The notes beneath the pieces are model-generated. The model was not told where the DNA came from and ran no database searches. It was given only the letters and a program-made list of their open reading frames with translations. The translations under genes were made by a program, and so were the position numbers. Shown here piece after piece: positions 1 through 6,340 of a DNA stretch of 11,510 nucleotides. The first letter of the stretch is position 1, and each line of letters starts with the position of its first letter. This DNA is from an uncultured Selenomonadales bacterium (GTDB lineage Bacteria > Bacillota_C > Negativicutes > Selenomonadales > Selenomonadaceae): positions 1 to 11,510 of the forward strand of contig CALGGX010000472.1 in the NCBI GenBank assembly GCA_937916025.1, read 5' to 3'.

Positions 1-1
1 A

Positions 2-652
2 GCAAAGCAGGATAAGCCGGTGTCGATTTTGTTTGCGGCTCTCAATCGCGACAAAGACTTTGATGAGATTGCACCGGCATTGAATGAAGTTCTCGCCGAA
101 TTCGGAGATCGCGTCACGGTCAATGTCATTGCAAAGCGCGCGATATTCAATCAAATTCAATGTCCGAATAAAAATTTCCTCGGAGACGACAATTATTACG
201 AAGGGCAGATCGTTCCGTTTGAGATTTACGAGCAGATTCTTCGTCGGACGGATATTTCGCTGTTGCCGCTCCGCGACGTGATTTTCAATCGCTCGAAGTC
301 CGATCTGAAATTCATCGAATGCGCCGGCAACGGTGCCGTAATCCTTGCCTCGCCCGTGGTTTATGCAAAATCCGTGGTTGACGGCGAAACTGGTTTCATT
401 TATCATGACATGACAGAATTCGCGTCAAAACTTCGGCTGTTGATTGCTGACGGCGATAAGCGGCGCGACATGGCGAAGAAGGCGTATGATTATGTCAAGT
501 ATAATCGGCTGTTGAGTCAGCACTACGAAGAGCGGATCGATTGGTATCGCGAATTGCTGGCTCGGCGCGACGAAATTACGGCTGAAGTTCGCAAGCGGCT
601 CGAGAACATCGATCAATACGCCGACGCGATCGCTCATGCTTGGGACGAGTAA
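2..652 (+). CDS. glycosyltransferase, GT-B fold (GT4-like), C-terminal part; 5' end outside window
   Basis: The frame is open from base 2, so the gene begins outside the window; the GTG at 20 is only an internal codon. The visible 216 codons resemble the C-terminal nucleotide-sugar-binding Rossmann half of GT4-type glycosyltransferases. There is a DISLLPL strand-turn, then SDLKFIECAGNGAVILAS, the position of the E-x7-E donor-binding motif, then a DGETGFIYHD loop and an amphipathic C-terminal helix containing AYDYVKYNR. Such enzymes move a sugar from a nucleotide donor to a glycan, lipid or protein at the inner face of the membrane. The acceptor cannot be told from this half. A role in surface polysaccharide or flagellin glycosylation is possible but is inference only. 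It is followed after 61 bp by the NfeD-like gene. Confidence 0.8.
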   Translation, partial: AKQDKPVSILFAALNRDKDFDEIAPALNEVLAEFGDRVTVNVIAKRAIFNQIQCPNKNFLGDDNYYEGQIVPFEIYEQILRRTDISLLPLRDVIFNRSKSDLKFIECAGNGAVILASPVVYAKSVVDGETGFIYHDMTEFASKLRLLIADGDKRRDMAKKAYDYVKYNRLLSQHYEERIDWYRELLARRDEITAEVRKRLENIDQYADAIAHAWDE

Positions 653-658
653 AGCAAT

Positions 659-694
659 GTTTAATGCGTAATGCATAATTCGTAATTCGTAATT
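659..694 (+). repeat. heptanucleotide repeat array 1 (NCRTAAT)
   Basis: Four consecutive 7-bp units, GCGTAAT, GCATAAT, TCGTAAT and TCGTAAT (666-693), follow a degenerate unit GTTTAAT (659-665). The array fills most of the gap between the glycosyltransferase and the NfeD-like gene. The same unit returns at 1103-1130 and, inverted, at 1156-1183. It resembles the short tandemly repeated heptamers found between genes in various bacteria; no function is evident. Confidence 0.8.
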
Positions 695-713
695 AAGAAA
701 CGGGGTGACGAAA

Positions 714-1094
714 ATGTCTGAAGTAAGTATTCTGCCGAGTTTAAGCGCGATGGTTTTCTCCTTCTCCTGCTACACGTTGATTGCGGTGGTGATGATTGGG
801 GTGATCGCATTCGCGTGTTTCGAGAATTACACGGCGGGGAAATCCGATAACGTGATGGACGGGCTGATTCTCGACGAGAAGCAACGCAATCGAGACGGCT
901 ACACGAGTACCGCCGACAAAAACGAACTGATCGGTGCAATCGGAGTTTGCGCGACCGATCTTCGCCCGGCAGGAACAATTACGGTCGAAGGCGAGCCGAT
1001 TGACGTCGTCACCGAAGGCGGTTTCGTCGATAAAGGCAACATCGTCAAAGTCATCGGCGTCGAAGGCTCGCGCGTCGTCGTAAGACGAATTTGA
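714..1094 (+). CDS. short NfeD-like membrane protein with C-terminal OB-fold
   Basis: The product is a 126-residue protein with one strong transmembrane helix near residues 14-36 (FSFSCYTLIAVVMIGVIAFA). A C-terminal domain from about residue 70 has the pattern LIGAIGVCATDLRPAGTITV...IDVVTEGGFVDKGNIVKVIGVEGSRVVVRRI, typical of the NfeD C-terminal OB-fold: G-x-A-x-T-D-L-R-P-x-G, then the G-x-F-x-x-K-G segment. Full NfeD1 proteins also carry a ClpP-like protease domain and several membrane helices; these are absent, so this is the short form. It lies directly before floA, the usual NfeD/flotillin pairing (yqeZ-floA in Bacillus), which suggests work in the same membrane microdomain. ATG 714 is chosen because GGGGTGA (702-708) sits 5 nt upstream; the in-frame GTG at 705 lies within that sequence. 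Confidence 0.8.
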   Translation: MSEVSILPSLSAMVFSFSCYTLIAVVMIGVIAFACFENYTAGKSDNVMDGLILDEKQRNRDGYTSTADKNELIGAIGVCATDLRPAGTITVEGEPIDVVTEGGFVDKGNIVKVIGVEGSRVVVRRI

Positions 1095-1098
1095 AAGG

Positions 1099-1195
1099 CA
1101 ATGCGTAATTCGTAATTCGTAATTCATAATTGAAATTGACACGGTACCGATTTTCATTGTGCATTACGCATTATGCATTACGCATTGTTTTTTTT
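1099..1195 (+). repeat. inverted heptamer arrays 2 and 3 with T8: large terminator-like stem-loop ahead of floA
   Basis: Array 2 (1103-1130) has units GCGTAAT, TCGTAAT, TCGTAAT and TCATAAT. Array 3 (1156-1183) has the same family on the other strand, plus-strand units ATTGTGC, ATTACGC, ATTATGC and ATTACGC. Arms 1099-1131 and 1155-1187 can pair in 27 of 33 positions, or 29 of 33 counting G-U pairs, with CAATGCGTAAT/ATTACGCATTG perfect at the base. The loop is 23 nt and contains CGGTACCG. T8 (1188-1195) follows the stem directly and GGGGG, a possible floA ribosome site, comes next. In RNA this looks like an oversized intrinsic terminator or attenuator, but the stem is AT-rich and it may equally be a by-product of repeat spread. 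Confidence 0.6.
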
Positions 1196-1214
1196 GGGGG
1201 TTGATATTTTGGGA

Positions 1215-2192
1215 ATGGACATAATTTTTACGATGGTTTTCATCGTCGTAATGGCGAGTGTGTTTCTGCATTTCGTACCGATCGGACTGTGGATTTCGGC
1301 GTTGGCGGCAGATGTTCACGTCGGCATTTTTACTCTGATTGGAATGCGAATGCGCCGTGTTCCGCCGTCAAAAATCGTCATGCCGTTGATCAAAGCAAAC
1401 AAGGCGGGGCTCAACGTCAATGTCAATCAATTGGAAGCGCATTATCTGGCGGGCGGCAATGTCGATAAAGTCGTCGACGCGCTGATTGCTTCGCAGAGAG
1501 CGGAGATCAATTTGCCGTTCGAGAGATCGGCGGCAATCGATCTCGCCGGGCGCGACGTTTTGGAAGCCGTTCAGATGAGCGTCAATCCGAAAGTGATTGA
1601 GACTCCGCTCGTCTCGGCGGTTGCAAAAAACGGCATCGAGCTGATTATCAAAGCGCGGGTGACGGTGCGCGCGAACATCGATCGACTGGTCGGCGGCGCG
1701 GGTGAACAAACCATCATTGCGCGCGTCGGCGAAGGCATTGTTACAACCGTCGGCAGTTCGGAAAAACATACGGACGTGCTCGAAAATCCGGACGTGATCT
1801 CGCGGACGGTGCTCGGCAAGGGACTCGATGCCGGCACGGCGTTTGAAATTCTCTCGATCGATATTGCGGACGTGGATGTCGGTCGGAATATCGGCGCGCA
1901 ATTGCAGACGGATCAAGCCGAAGCCGATAAGCGCATTGCGCAAGCAAAGGCTGAAGAACGGCGAGCAATGGCGGTCGCGCAAGAGCAGGAGATGAAGGCT
2001 TACACTCAAGAAATGGAAGCGAAAGTCGTCGAGGCGCAAGCCGAAGTTCCTCACGCAATGGCGGCGGCTCTCAAAGAAGGCAAACTCGGCGTCATGGATT
2101 ATTACAACATGATGAATGTGCAATCGGATACGGAAATGCGCAAGGCGATCAGTCGGACGGGCGTGAAGAAAGCGTCGACGCAAAATGCTTGA
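1215..2192 (+). CDS. floA: flotillin-like protein FloA
   Basis: The protein is about 325 residues, close to the 331 of Bacillus FloA, and the resemblance is very strong throughout. An N-terminal hydrophobic segment (residues 1-27) forms the re-entrant membrane anchor. It is followed by GMRMRRV, HKAGLNV-like [28 protein letters not shown], the [19 protein letters not shown] block and [17 protein letters not shown]. The C-terminal coiled coil contains [22 protein letters not shown]. FloA is a scaffold of bacterial functional membrane microdomains at the cytoplasmic face. The longest frame starts at 1173, but that ATG lies inside a repeat array and gives a non-homologous leader, so ATG 1215 is preferred. 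GGGGG at 1196-1200 would suit the in-frame TTG at 1209 slightly better (8 nt), so the exact start is open by two codons. The stop overlaps the next gene. Confidence 0.95.
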   Translation: MDIIFTMVFIVVMASVFLHFVPIGLWISALAADVHVGIFTLIGMRMRRVPPSKIVMPLIKANKAGLNVNVNQLEAHYLAGGNVDKVVDALIASQRAEINLPFERSAAIDLAGRDVLEAVQMSVNPKVIETPLVSAVAKNGIELIIKARVTVRANIDRLVGGAGEQTIIARVGEGIVTTVGSSEKHTDVLENPDVISRTVLGKGLDAGTAFEILSIDIADVDVGRNIGAQLQTDQAEADKRIAQAKAEERRAMAVAQEQEMKAYTQEMEAKVVEAQAEVPHAMAAALKEGKLGVMDYYNMMNVQSDTEMRKAISRTGVKKASTQNA

Positions 2193-2631
2193 ACTTCAAT
2201 CGCTCTTGAATACGATCGATCGGCTGTTTGACGTAATCGGCGATTCGTTTTCGGTGTTCTTCATTGTGATGATCGTGTTCACGTTCATCGACGGGGCGAC
2301 GAAGAAAAAAAATCAGCCGCTGCCGCCGCCGATTGATGATGATTTCGACATCCCGCCGCTCGCAAACGATCCGAACATTTCGGTGCAGGAAGAAGTCGTC
2401 GTCAAGCCGCCCGACAAAGTTGTTCCGAGCGGAGTGACAAACAACGTGACGGAGGCATATCGGCAGAAATACGAACAGCAAAAACGCCTGTCAAAAATTG
2501 AAGCGATTCGTAATGAGCGGCGCAACGAAAAGCCGTCGGAAAATGCGGCGTTGAATGCGGAGGATGCGTTAAATGCAATGATGTTGGCAGAAATATTCGA
2601 CAAGCCGAAGGCATTGCGAAGAAGGGATTGA
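2185..2631 (+). CDS. hypothetical single-pass membrane protein, third gene of the floA cluster
   Basis: No family is recognised. The 148-residue product has an N-terminal amphipathic stretch and one hydrophobic segment (about residues 22-37, [14 protein letters not shown]). KKK follows, then a proline-rich acidic linker ([15 protein letters not shown]), and then a charged, probably helical region ([23 protein letters not shown]). The ATG overlaps the floA stop by 8 bp (2185-2192), which implies translational coupling. The positive residues after the helix suggest a short anchor with a cytoplasmic tail. In Bacillus floA is also followed by a small gene (yqfB), but no resemblance to it could be judged here. 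The role is likely accessory to FloA; this is inference from position only. Confidence 0.75.
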   Translation: MLELQSLLNTIDRLFDVIGDSFSVFFIVMIVFTFIDGATKKKNQPLPPPIDDDFDIPPLANDPNISVQEEVVVKPPDKVVPSGVTNNVTEAYRQKYEQQKRLSKIEAIRNERRNEKPSENAALNAEDALNAMMLAEIFDKPKALRRRD

Positions 2632-3009
2632 CAACCATTGAAAAGCTCATTGAGAATTGCTCTTTCACAGTCCGTATGCGCATGGTGAGATCAATATTCG
2701 CGGTCTCAACAATCCGATCGACAACAGTTCTTTCGACAAAGGCACGCTTGATGTCGACATTGCCGCAATGATGCTGCGGGGCAACAGATTGTTGACGTCA
2801 CGGTCGATTGCGAAAAACTCGCGGCATTGATTGCCGAAAACGGGCAATCGGAGCGTTTTGCTTCGATGAACCAAATGCAATTGTATGTGATTTACGATTA
2901 CTCCGGCGACCGTGACGCAAAAGAATTTCAATTGCCGCGCGCGGCGAAGAAGGCGAAACTGCTTGAGATGCCGGCAAGACCTAAAATTGGAAGTAAAGAA
3001 ACTCCGTGA
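2628..3009 (+). pseudogene. decayed small cistron after the floA cluster (two single-base lesions)
   Basis: Three adjacent frames can be stitched into one reading of about 125 residues. It begins [14 protein letters not shown] (2631-2671), continues as PYAHGEINIRGLNNPIDN and on to DVDIAAMMLRG (2672-2779), and ends QQIVDVTVDCEKLAALIAENG to the TAA-less tail and TGA at 3007-3009. One base is missing near 2670-2672 and one in the G run 2778-2781; adding one base at each restores a single frame. A TTG (2628-2630) overlaps the previous stop, and AAGGGA (2622-2627) stands 9 nt before ATT 2637, which may be a degraded start. The family is not recognised. It could be a true pseudogene or an intact gene with two base-calling errors. 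It runs 29 bp into the opposite-strand MBOAT gene. Confidence 0.5.
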
Positions 3010-4324
3010 CTTGAGATAAATGCAGTACCGCGACGAATAAACCGATTGCCGCAGCCGCGATCCAAACCGGCGACGGCGTCATTTTTTTTGCCAACAGATT
3101 GGAATTCGGACAGAAGGCGACGATTAAAATTGCAGTGATGAATACGAGTTTCGGCAATGAGCCGGGTACGTTGCCGACAGTCAAATCGAGACCGAACATT
3201 GACGCGAGCGTTGCGATTTTTTGAGGAAACACAATGCCGTTTGCGCCGAACATTGCAAAGATCAAATTGACGGCATCATCGACCGATTCCGCGCGGAAAA
3301 AAATCGACGTGATCAAGACGTAAAACAACGTCAGGCAATGCGCGGGGATTTTCGGCACAGAGTGATTGAAATGCCGCCAGATGTAATTGACGACGACGCC
3401 GATTGAATTCAACAGCGCGAATACGACGAACGTCAAGCCCGCGCCATGCCAAATTCCGACGATGAAAAATGCAATGAACGACGCCGTCACGGTATGCATC
3501 AATGTCCGAGTTTTGAAATATTGCATGAGCGGCATGTAGACGCATGCGGTTATGGCGTTCGTCAATGAAATATGCCAGCGTTGCCAGAAATTGATCATCG
3601 AAGCCGCGCGGTACGGCGAATTGAAATTGATCGGAATCTCGAAATTCATCATGCGCGACAAGCCGACCGCCATATCCGAATATCCGGAGAAGTCGAAGTA
3701 GATTTGCAACATGTATGCGCCAGCCGTCAACCAAGCCGTAAGACAATCGAGAGAACCTGTCGATGAGAAGCCCGCGCCGACGTAAGGCGACAATTGATCG
3801 GCGATGAGGACTTTCTTGATCAGTCCGATTGCAAACAGCAGGAGTCCGGAGGATAAATTCTGCCAATCCGCCGCGCGGAGCTTCGGATTGTTGAATTGCT
3901 TGAACATCTGTCGATGATAGAGGATCGGGCCCGCCATCAAATGCGGAAAAAACGACACGAACAGCGCGTAATGAATCAAGTCGTGCTCTTTCGACACGCC
4001 GGAATAACAATCGTAGAGGTACAGCAATTGCGTGATGGTGAAGAATGAAATGCCGAGCGGCAGGATTAACTCGAACAGAAAGCCTAAGTATTTGTAGACA
4101 GCGAGCAAGCCGATATTGAAACCGAGTCCGGCAATGAAGAATGCTTTTTTCCGCGCGGATCGGAGGATCGCTTCCGAGATCAGAAAATTGACGGCGATTG
4201 AGCCGAGCAACAGCGGCAGGAAACTGATATCCCACCAACCGTAGAAAATCAGACTCGCAATCAGCAACAATCGGAGTTGGTTTTCGCGCCCGAGCAGGAA
4301 ATATCCGATCAATACAATCGGCAT
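2981..4324 (-). CDS. MBOAT family membrane-bound O-acyltransferase (AlgI/DltB-like)
   Basis: The product is a polytopic membrane protein of 447 residues from ATG 4324. Family landmarks in order are LPLGISFFT, FVSFFPHLMAGPILYHRQM, YFDFSGYSDMAVGLSRMMNF, NSPYRAASMINFWQRWHISL (His251) and GIWHGAGLTFVVFALLN (His293, the presumed catalytic histidine in the MBOAT family). These enzymes move acyl groups across the membrane onto polysaccharide or cell-wall polymers, usually with an extracytoplasmic DltD/AlgJ-type partner; none is seen here. The region before LPLGISFFT is shorter than usual. In frame upstream of ATG 4324 lies ILFNSYEFIFIF, the usual family N-terminus, so the true start may be the ATA at 4360-4358. 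The gene sits 29 bp behind the HU terminator and ends in a tail-to-tail overlap with the preceding cistron. Confidence 0.92.
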   Translation of the reverse strand: MPIVLIGYFLLGRENQLRLLLIASLIFYGWWDISFLPLLLGSIAVNFLISEAILRSARKKAFFIAGLGFNIGLLAVYKYLGFLFELILPLGISFFTITQLLYLYDCYSGVSKEHDLIHYALFVSFFPHLMAGPILYHRQMFKQFNNPKLRAADWQNLSSGLLLFAIGLIKKVLIADQLSPYVGAGFSSTGSLDCLTAWLTAGAYMLQIYFDFSGYSDMAVGLSRMMNFEIPINFNSPYRAASMINFWQRWHISLTNAITACVYMPLMQYFKTRTLMHTVTASFIAFFIVGIWHGAGLTFVVFALLNSIGVVVNYIWRHFNHSVPKIPAHCLTLFYVLITSIFFRAESVDDAVNLIFAMFGANGIVFPQKIATLASMFGLDLTVGNVPGSLPKLVFITAILIVAFCPNSNLLAKKMTPSPVWIAAAAIGLFVAVLHLSQVTEFLYFQF

Positions 4325-4388
4325 GAAGATGAAGATGAACTCATACGAATTGAAAAGTATCGCCGTCGCCGCCTTTCGTTATTGCATT

Positions 4389-4419
4389 AAAAAAAGAGCC
4401 GAGATTTGCGTCTCGACTC
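4389..4419 (-). terminator. intrinsic terminator of the HU gene
   Basis: Read on the minus strand, arm GAGTCGAGA (4419-4411) pairs with TCTCGGCTC (4404-4396). This gives 9 bp including one G-U pair, a 6-nt loop CGCAAA and then T7 (4395-4389). It begins 11 nt after the HU stop codon. Only about 28 bp remain before the probable MBOAT start, so MBOAT needs read-through or a promoter inside or beyond this element. Confidence 0.9.
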
Positions 4420-4430
4420 CGAAGTTTCGA

Positions 4431-4706
4431 TCAGGGATTGACGGCGTCTTTGAGTGCTTTGCCGGCTTTGAAGGACGGCAACTTGGAGGCGGGAATGTCG
4501 ATCTCCTCGCCGCTCTGCGGATTGCGTCCCTTGCGAGCCGAACGTTGACGGAGCTCAAACGTTCCGAAGCCGAGTACCTGCACTTTATCGCCTTCGATGA
4601 GTGCCTGTTTGATTGTCTCGAAAACCGCGCTCACCGCTTTATCGGTATCTTTCTTGGTGAGCCCTGCCTTTTCGGCGACGTTGGCAACCAATTCTGCCTT
4701 TGTCAT
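4431..4706 (-). CDS. hup: DNA-binding protein HU
   Basis: The 91-residue protein matches the HU family along its whole length. It begins [25 protein letters not shown] (helical dimer core), then has [51 protein letters not shown]. The RNP-containing arm (GRNPQSGEE) bends and inserts into the DNA minor groove. HU is an abundant homodimeric nucleoid protein that compacts DNA and helps replication, recombination and promoter folding. AAGGAA lies 6 nt before the ATG. A promoter is visible at 4772-4800 and a terminator follows the stop, so it is probably a single-gene unit. IHF-like paralogs have a similar fold, but the arm and the length point to HU. Confidence 0.97.
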   Translation of the reverse strand: MTKAELVANVAEKAGLTKKDTDKAVSAVFETIKQALIEGDKVQVLGFGTFELRQRSARKGRNPQSGEEIDIPASKLPSFKAGKALKDAVNP

Positions 4707-4771
4707 AATTCATTCCTTCTTTCAATCCGCATCCGAAAACGCGGGAATTATCAATACGCAAACGCTGATAA

Positions 4772-4800
4772 AATGTAGCAAAAACACGCGGAAAAATCAA
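4772..4800 (-). promoter_or_regulatory. sigma-70-type promoter of HU
   Basis: On the minus strand, -35 TTGATT (4800-4795) and -10 TACATT (4777-4772) are separated by exactly 17 bp. This leaves a leader of about 60 nt before the HU ATG. The sequence lies in the YjfB-like-to-HU gap, where no clear terminator for the upstream gene is seen. Confidence 0.65.
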
Positions 4801-4834
4801 GCCTTTTTTGCAAAAGCGCGATTTTTTTTGCCGA

Positions 4835-5011
4835 TCAGACGGAAATATCGATGTTTTGTCCGAGATTCGGATCGAGACTGCCGAGTTCGATCGCCTCTTC
4901 GATCATGTCCGTGTCCGCTTCCATTGCCATTTTCATTGCCGCAATTCCGACATCGCGCATCGTTTGCATCTGATGCATGTCAACCGACATTGCCGCGATA
5001 CTCATCTCCAC
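4835..5011 (-). CDS. YjfB-like small putative motility protein
   Basis: The product is a 58-residue peptide starting (M)EMSIAAMSVDMHQMQTMRD and continuing VGIAAMKMAMEADTDMIEEAIE. This matches the short YjfB 'putative motility protein' family: an N-terminal DIAALSMGMSQ-like motif, then a V-x-x-x-K-M-A-M helix. Members are found in flagellated Firmicutes and are often under motility control; their biochemical role is unknown. The longer frame reaching 5155 has no homologous leader. GTG 5011 is chosen because AGGAGG (5025-5020) stands 8 nt before it; ATG 5005, two codons later, is the alternative. It is divergent from the M48 protease gene and has its own promoter (5040-5068). Confidence 0.8.
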   Translation of the reverse strand: MEMSIAAMSVDMHQMQTMRDVGIAAMKMAMEADTDMIEEAIELGSLDPNLGQNIDISV

Positions 5012-5039
5012 CGTTATCGCCTCCTCGAAGGTTTTGCTG

Positions 5040-5068
5040 ATTGTACCACAGCCTGAAACGCCATGCAA
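5040..5068 (-). promoter_or_regulatory. promoter of the YjfB-like gene
   Basis: On the minus strand, -35 TTGCAT (5068-5063) and -10 TACAAT (5045-5040) have a 17-bp spacer. The start point would fall near 5033, just ahead of AGGAGG at 5025-5020. It looks like a housekeeping promoter rather than a flagellar sigma-28 one. It stands back to back with the M48 promoter, with 18 bp between the two -35 boxes, so one regulator could affect both. Confidence 0.65.
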
Positions 5069-5086
5069 CAGGCAAGCGCGAATTTG

Positions 5087-5115
5087 TTGCAAACAACCGC
5101 GCGGCGGGGTATAAT
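5087..5115 (+). promoter_or_regulatory. promoter of the M48 protease gene
   Basis: -35 TTGCAA (5087-5092) and a perfect -10 TATAAT (5110-5115) are separated by exactly 17 bp. Transcription would begin about 5121-5123, giving a leader of only 16-18 nt, almost all of it ribosome-binding site. GTTGcaaaCAAC (5086-5097) is a small inverted repeat over the -35. Confidence 0.8.
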
Positions 5116-5122
5116 TTCGGCG

Positions 5123-5134
5123 AAAGGAGGTGAT
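5123..5134 (+). promoter_or_regulatory. near-perfect Shine-Dalgarno sequence deciding the M48 start
   Basis: AAAGGAGGTGAT is fully complementary to the 3' end of bacterial 16S rRNA (known anti-SD). It contains the GTG that would extend the frame to 5130, which excludes that start and supports ATG 5139, 8 nt after GGAGG. Confidence 0.85.
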
Positions 5135-5138
5135 ATCA

Positions 5139-6263
5139 ATGAAGAGACTTTTCAAACGGATTTGGAAAAAGGCAACGGCACTGATAGCGGCGGGTGCAGT
5201 CGGCTTGACGCTGTCGATGCCGGTGATGCCTGCTCCGACGGCGGCGGCGGGAACGAGCGAGACGATCGGAACCCTCTTGACGCTCGGCTCGATGGCGGCG
5301 CAAATCAGTACCGTCCGAAAACAAGTCAGTCAACTTGAAGATACCGAAGAAGGGCGCGAGGAACTTTTCCGGCAATATCAAAAAGAGTACGGCGTCAACG
5401 ATGACTATGCGCTCAATCAGAAAATGGCGCGGATTATGACAAACTTGTCGAACGGCGTGGCGGCGATCGATCCGACAATCAAAGACAAGCCCTACAAATG
5501 GTTCATCAGTGGCGATCAATCGGTCAACGCGTTTTGCAGTTTCGGACATGTAATGACGGTCAACACCGGACTTTTTAATTACATGCCGATTGAAGACGAA
5601 ATTGCGGCGGTCGTCGGACATGAAATGGGGCACGGGCAAAAAGCTCATGTCAAAAAAGGCGTGATGAAGAGCATCAACCGGTCGTTCGTATTGACACTCG
5701 GAGCGGCGGCGGCAGGCGGCGGACTTGCACCGAGTTTGGTCGCGAGCGTTGCCAACATACACCTGAATGCGCATTCGACCAAGAAGCAGGAATGGGAAGC
5801 GGATAATCTCTCGTTCGACTACATGAAGAATACGAATTACAATCTCGGCGCGGGCGCGGCGGTAATGCAGAAGTTTGTCGAATTGGAGGCTTCGGCGAAG
5901 AAACGCTCGGGCATCGAGAAATTCTTCAATCCGTCCGACCACCCCAACAGCGAAGCGCGTCGCGATAATTACATCAAAAAGCTCGAAGAATACAGCAACG
6001 GGCATGTGTCGATGAAGGGCAACACCGTGACGATCAACAAGCAATTCTTCATGAGTGTTGCGGAAACTCCGTCGATGAGCGGTCCGGAGCGGGCGTGTTT
6101 TGTGCTCGGCAATCTCGCGGCGGCGTATCACAACGGACATGCCAAATCGCAAGCGTATTTGAACGGCAACACGATCATGCTCGGCTCGCAACCGATCATC
6201 GAGCTTGCCTCCAACGACGAAGACGGGCAGATCATTGTCAATCGACTCAACTCGATCAAGTAA
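5139..6263 (+). CDS. secreted M48 family zinc metalloprotease
   Basis: The 374-residue protein has a classic signal peptide: a basic start MKRLFKRIWKK, hydrophobic ALIAAGAVGLTLSMPVMP, and probable cleavage after PTAAA near residue 37. The peptidase domain carries VVGHEMGHGQKAH, where His161 and His165 bind zinc and Glu162 is catalytic. The third ligand is Glu220 in QEWEADNLSFDYM. The pattern of an N-terminal YALNQKMARIMTNLS helix and FGHVMTVNTGLF before the HExxH resembles BepA/YfgC and Loi-type M48 proteins that act in the periplasm on envelope proteins, but the TPR domain of BepA is absent. It probably works in envelope quality control; the substrate cannot be told. It has its own strong promoter, an ideal ribosome site and a terminator 10 nt after the stop, so it is monocistronic. 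Confidence 0.93.
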   Translation: MKRLFKRIWKKATALIAAGAVGLTLSMPVMPAPTAAAGTSETIGTLLTLGSMAAQISTVRKQVSQLEDTEEGREELFRQYQKEYGVNDDYALNQKMARIMTNLSNGVAAIDPTIKDKPYKWFISGDQSVNAFCSFGHVMTVNTGLFNYMPIEDEIAAVVGHEMGHGQKAHVKKGVMKSINRSFVLTLGAAAAGGGLAPSLVASVANIHLNAHSTKKQEWEADNLSFDYMKNTNYNLGAGAAVMQKFVELEASAKKRSGIEKFFNPSDHPNSEARRDNYIKKLEEYSNGHVSMKGNTVTINKQFFMSVAETPSMSGPERACFVLGNLAAAYHNGHAKSQAYLNGNTIMLGSQPIIELASNDEDGQIIVNRLNSIK

Positions 6264-6273
6264 TCCGAAATGC

Positions 6274-6305
6274 AAAAGCCCTCCGATCGACCGAAGGGCT
6301 TTTTT
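6274..6305 (+). terminator. bidirectional intrinsic terminator after the M48 gene
   Basis: AAAAGCCCT (6274-6282) pairs with AGGGCTTTT (6295-6303), a 9-bp stem with a 12-nt loop, and T6 runs to 6305. Because the arm starts with AAAA, the reverse strand also ends in TTTT, so it can stop transcripts coming from the iscB and flgE side. Confidence 0.9.
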
Positions 6306-6314
6306 GTATTTCCA

Positions 6315-6328
6315 TCCTTGGCCAAGGA
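6315..6328. repeat. 14-bp perfect palindrome, candidate right end of the IscB element
   Basis: TCCTTGGCCAAGGA is its own reverse complement and lies 12 bp past the iscB stop. IS200/IS605-type elements carry subterminal hairpins near each end, so this may mark the right end. It could also be a transcription end or protein-binding site. The exact boundary cannot be set from one copy. Confidence 0.4.
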
Positions 6329-6340
6329 ATTTTACCTGTT

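Noticed and set aside
659..1187. CRISPR array
   Set aside because: Units are 7 bp in direct tandem with no spacers.
1173..1214. Upstream ATG start for FloA
   Set aside because: It lies in the heptamer array and T8 stretch, has no ribosome site and adds residues absent from FloA proteins.
3276..4238. 320-codon minus frame within the MBOAT gene
   Set aside because: Arg-rich shadow of the real frame; MBOAT motifs are all in the other frame.
4801..4834. Terminator for the YjfB-like gene
   Set aside because: Only weak A/T pairing (GCAAAA/TTTTGC) and no T-run after it on the minus strand.
5136..6275. 379-codon minus frame opposite the M48 gene
   Set aside because: Antisense shadow; the plus frame has signal peptide, HExxH, promoter, ribosome site and terminator.
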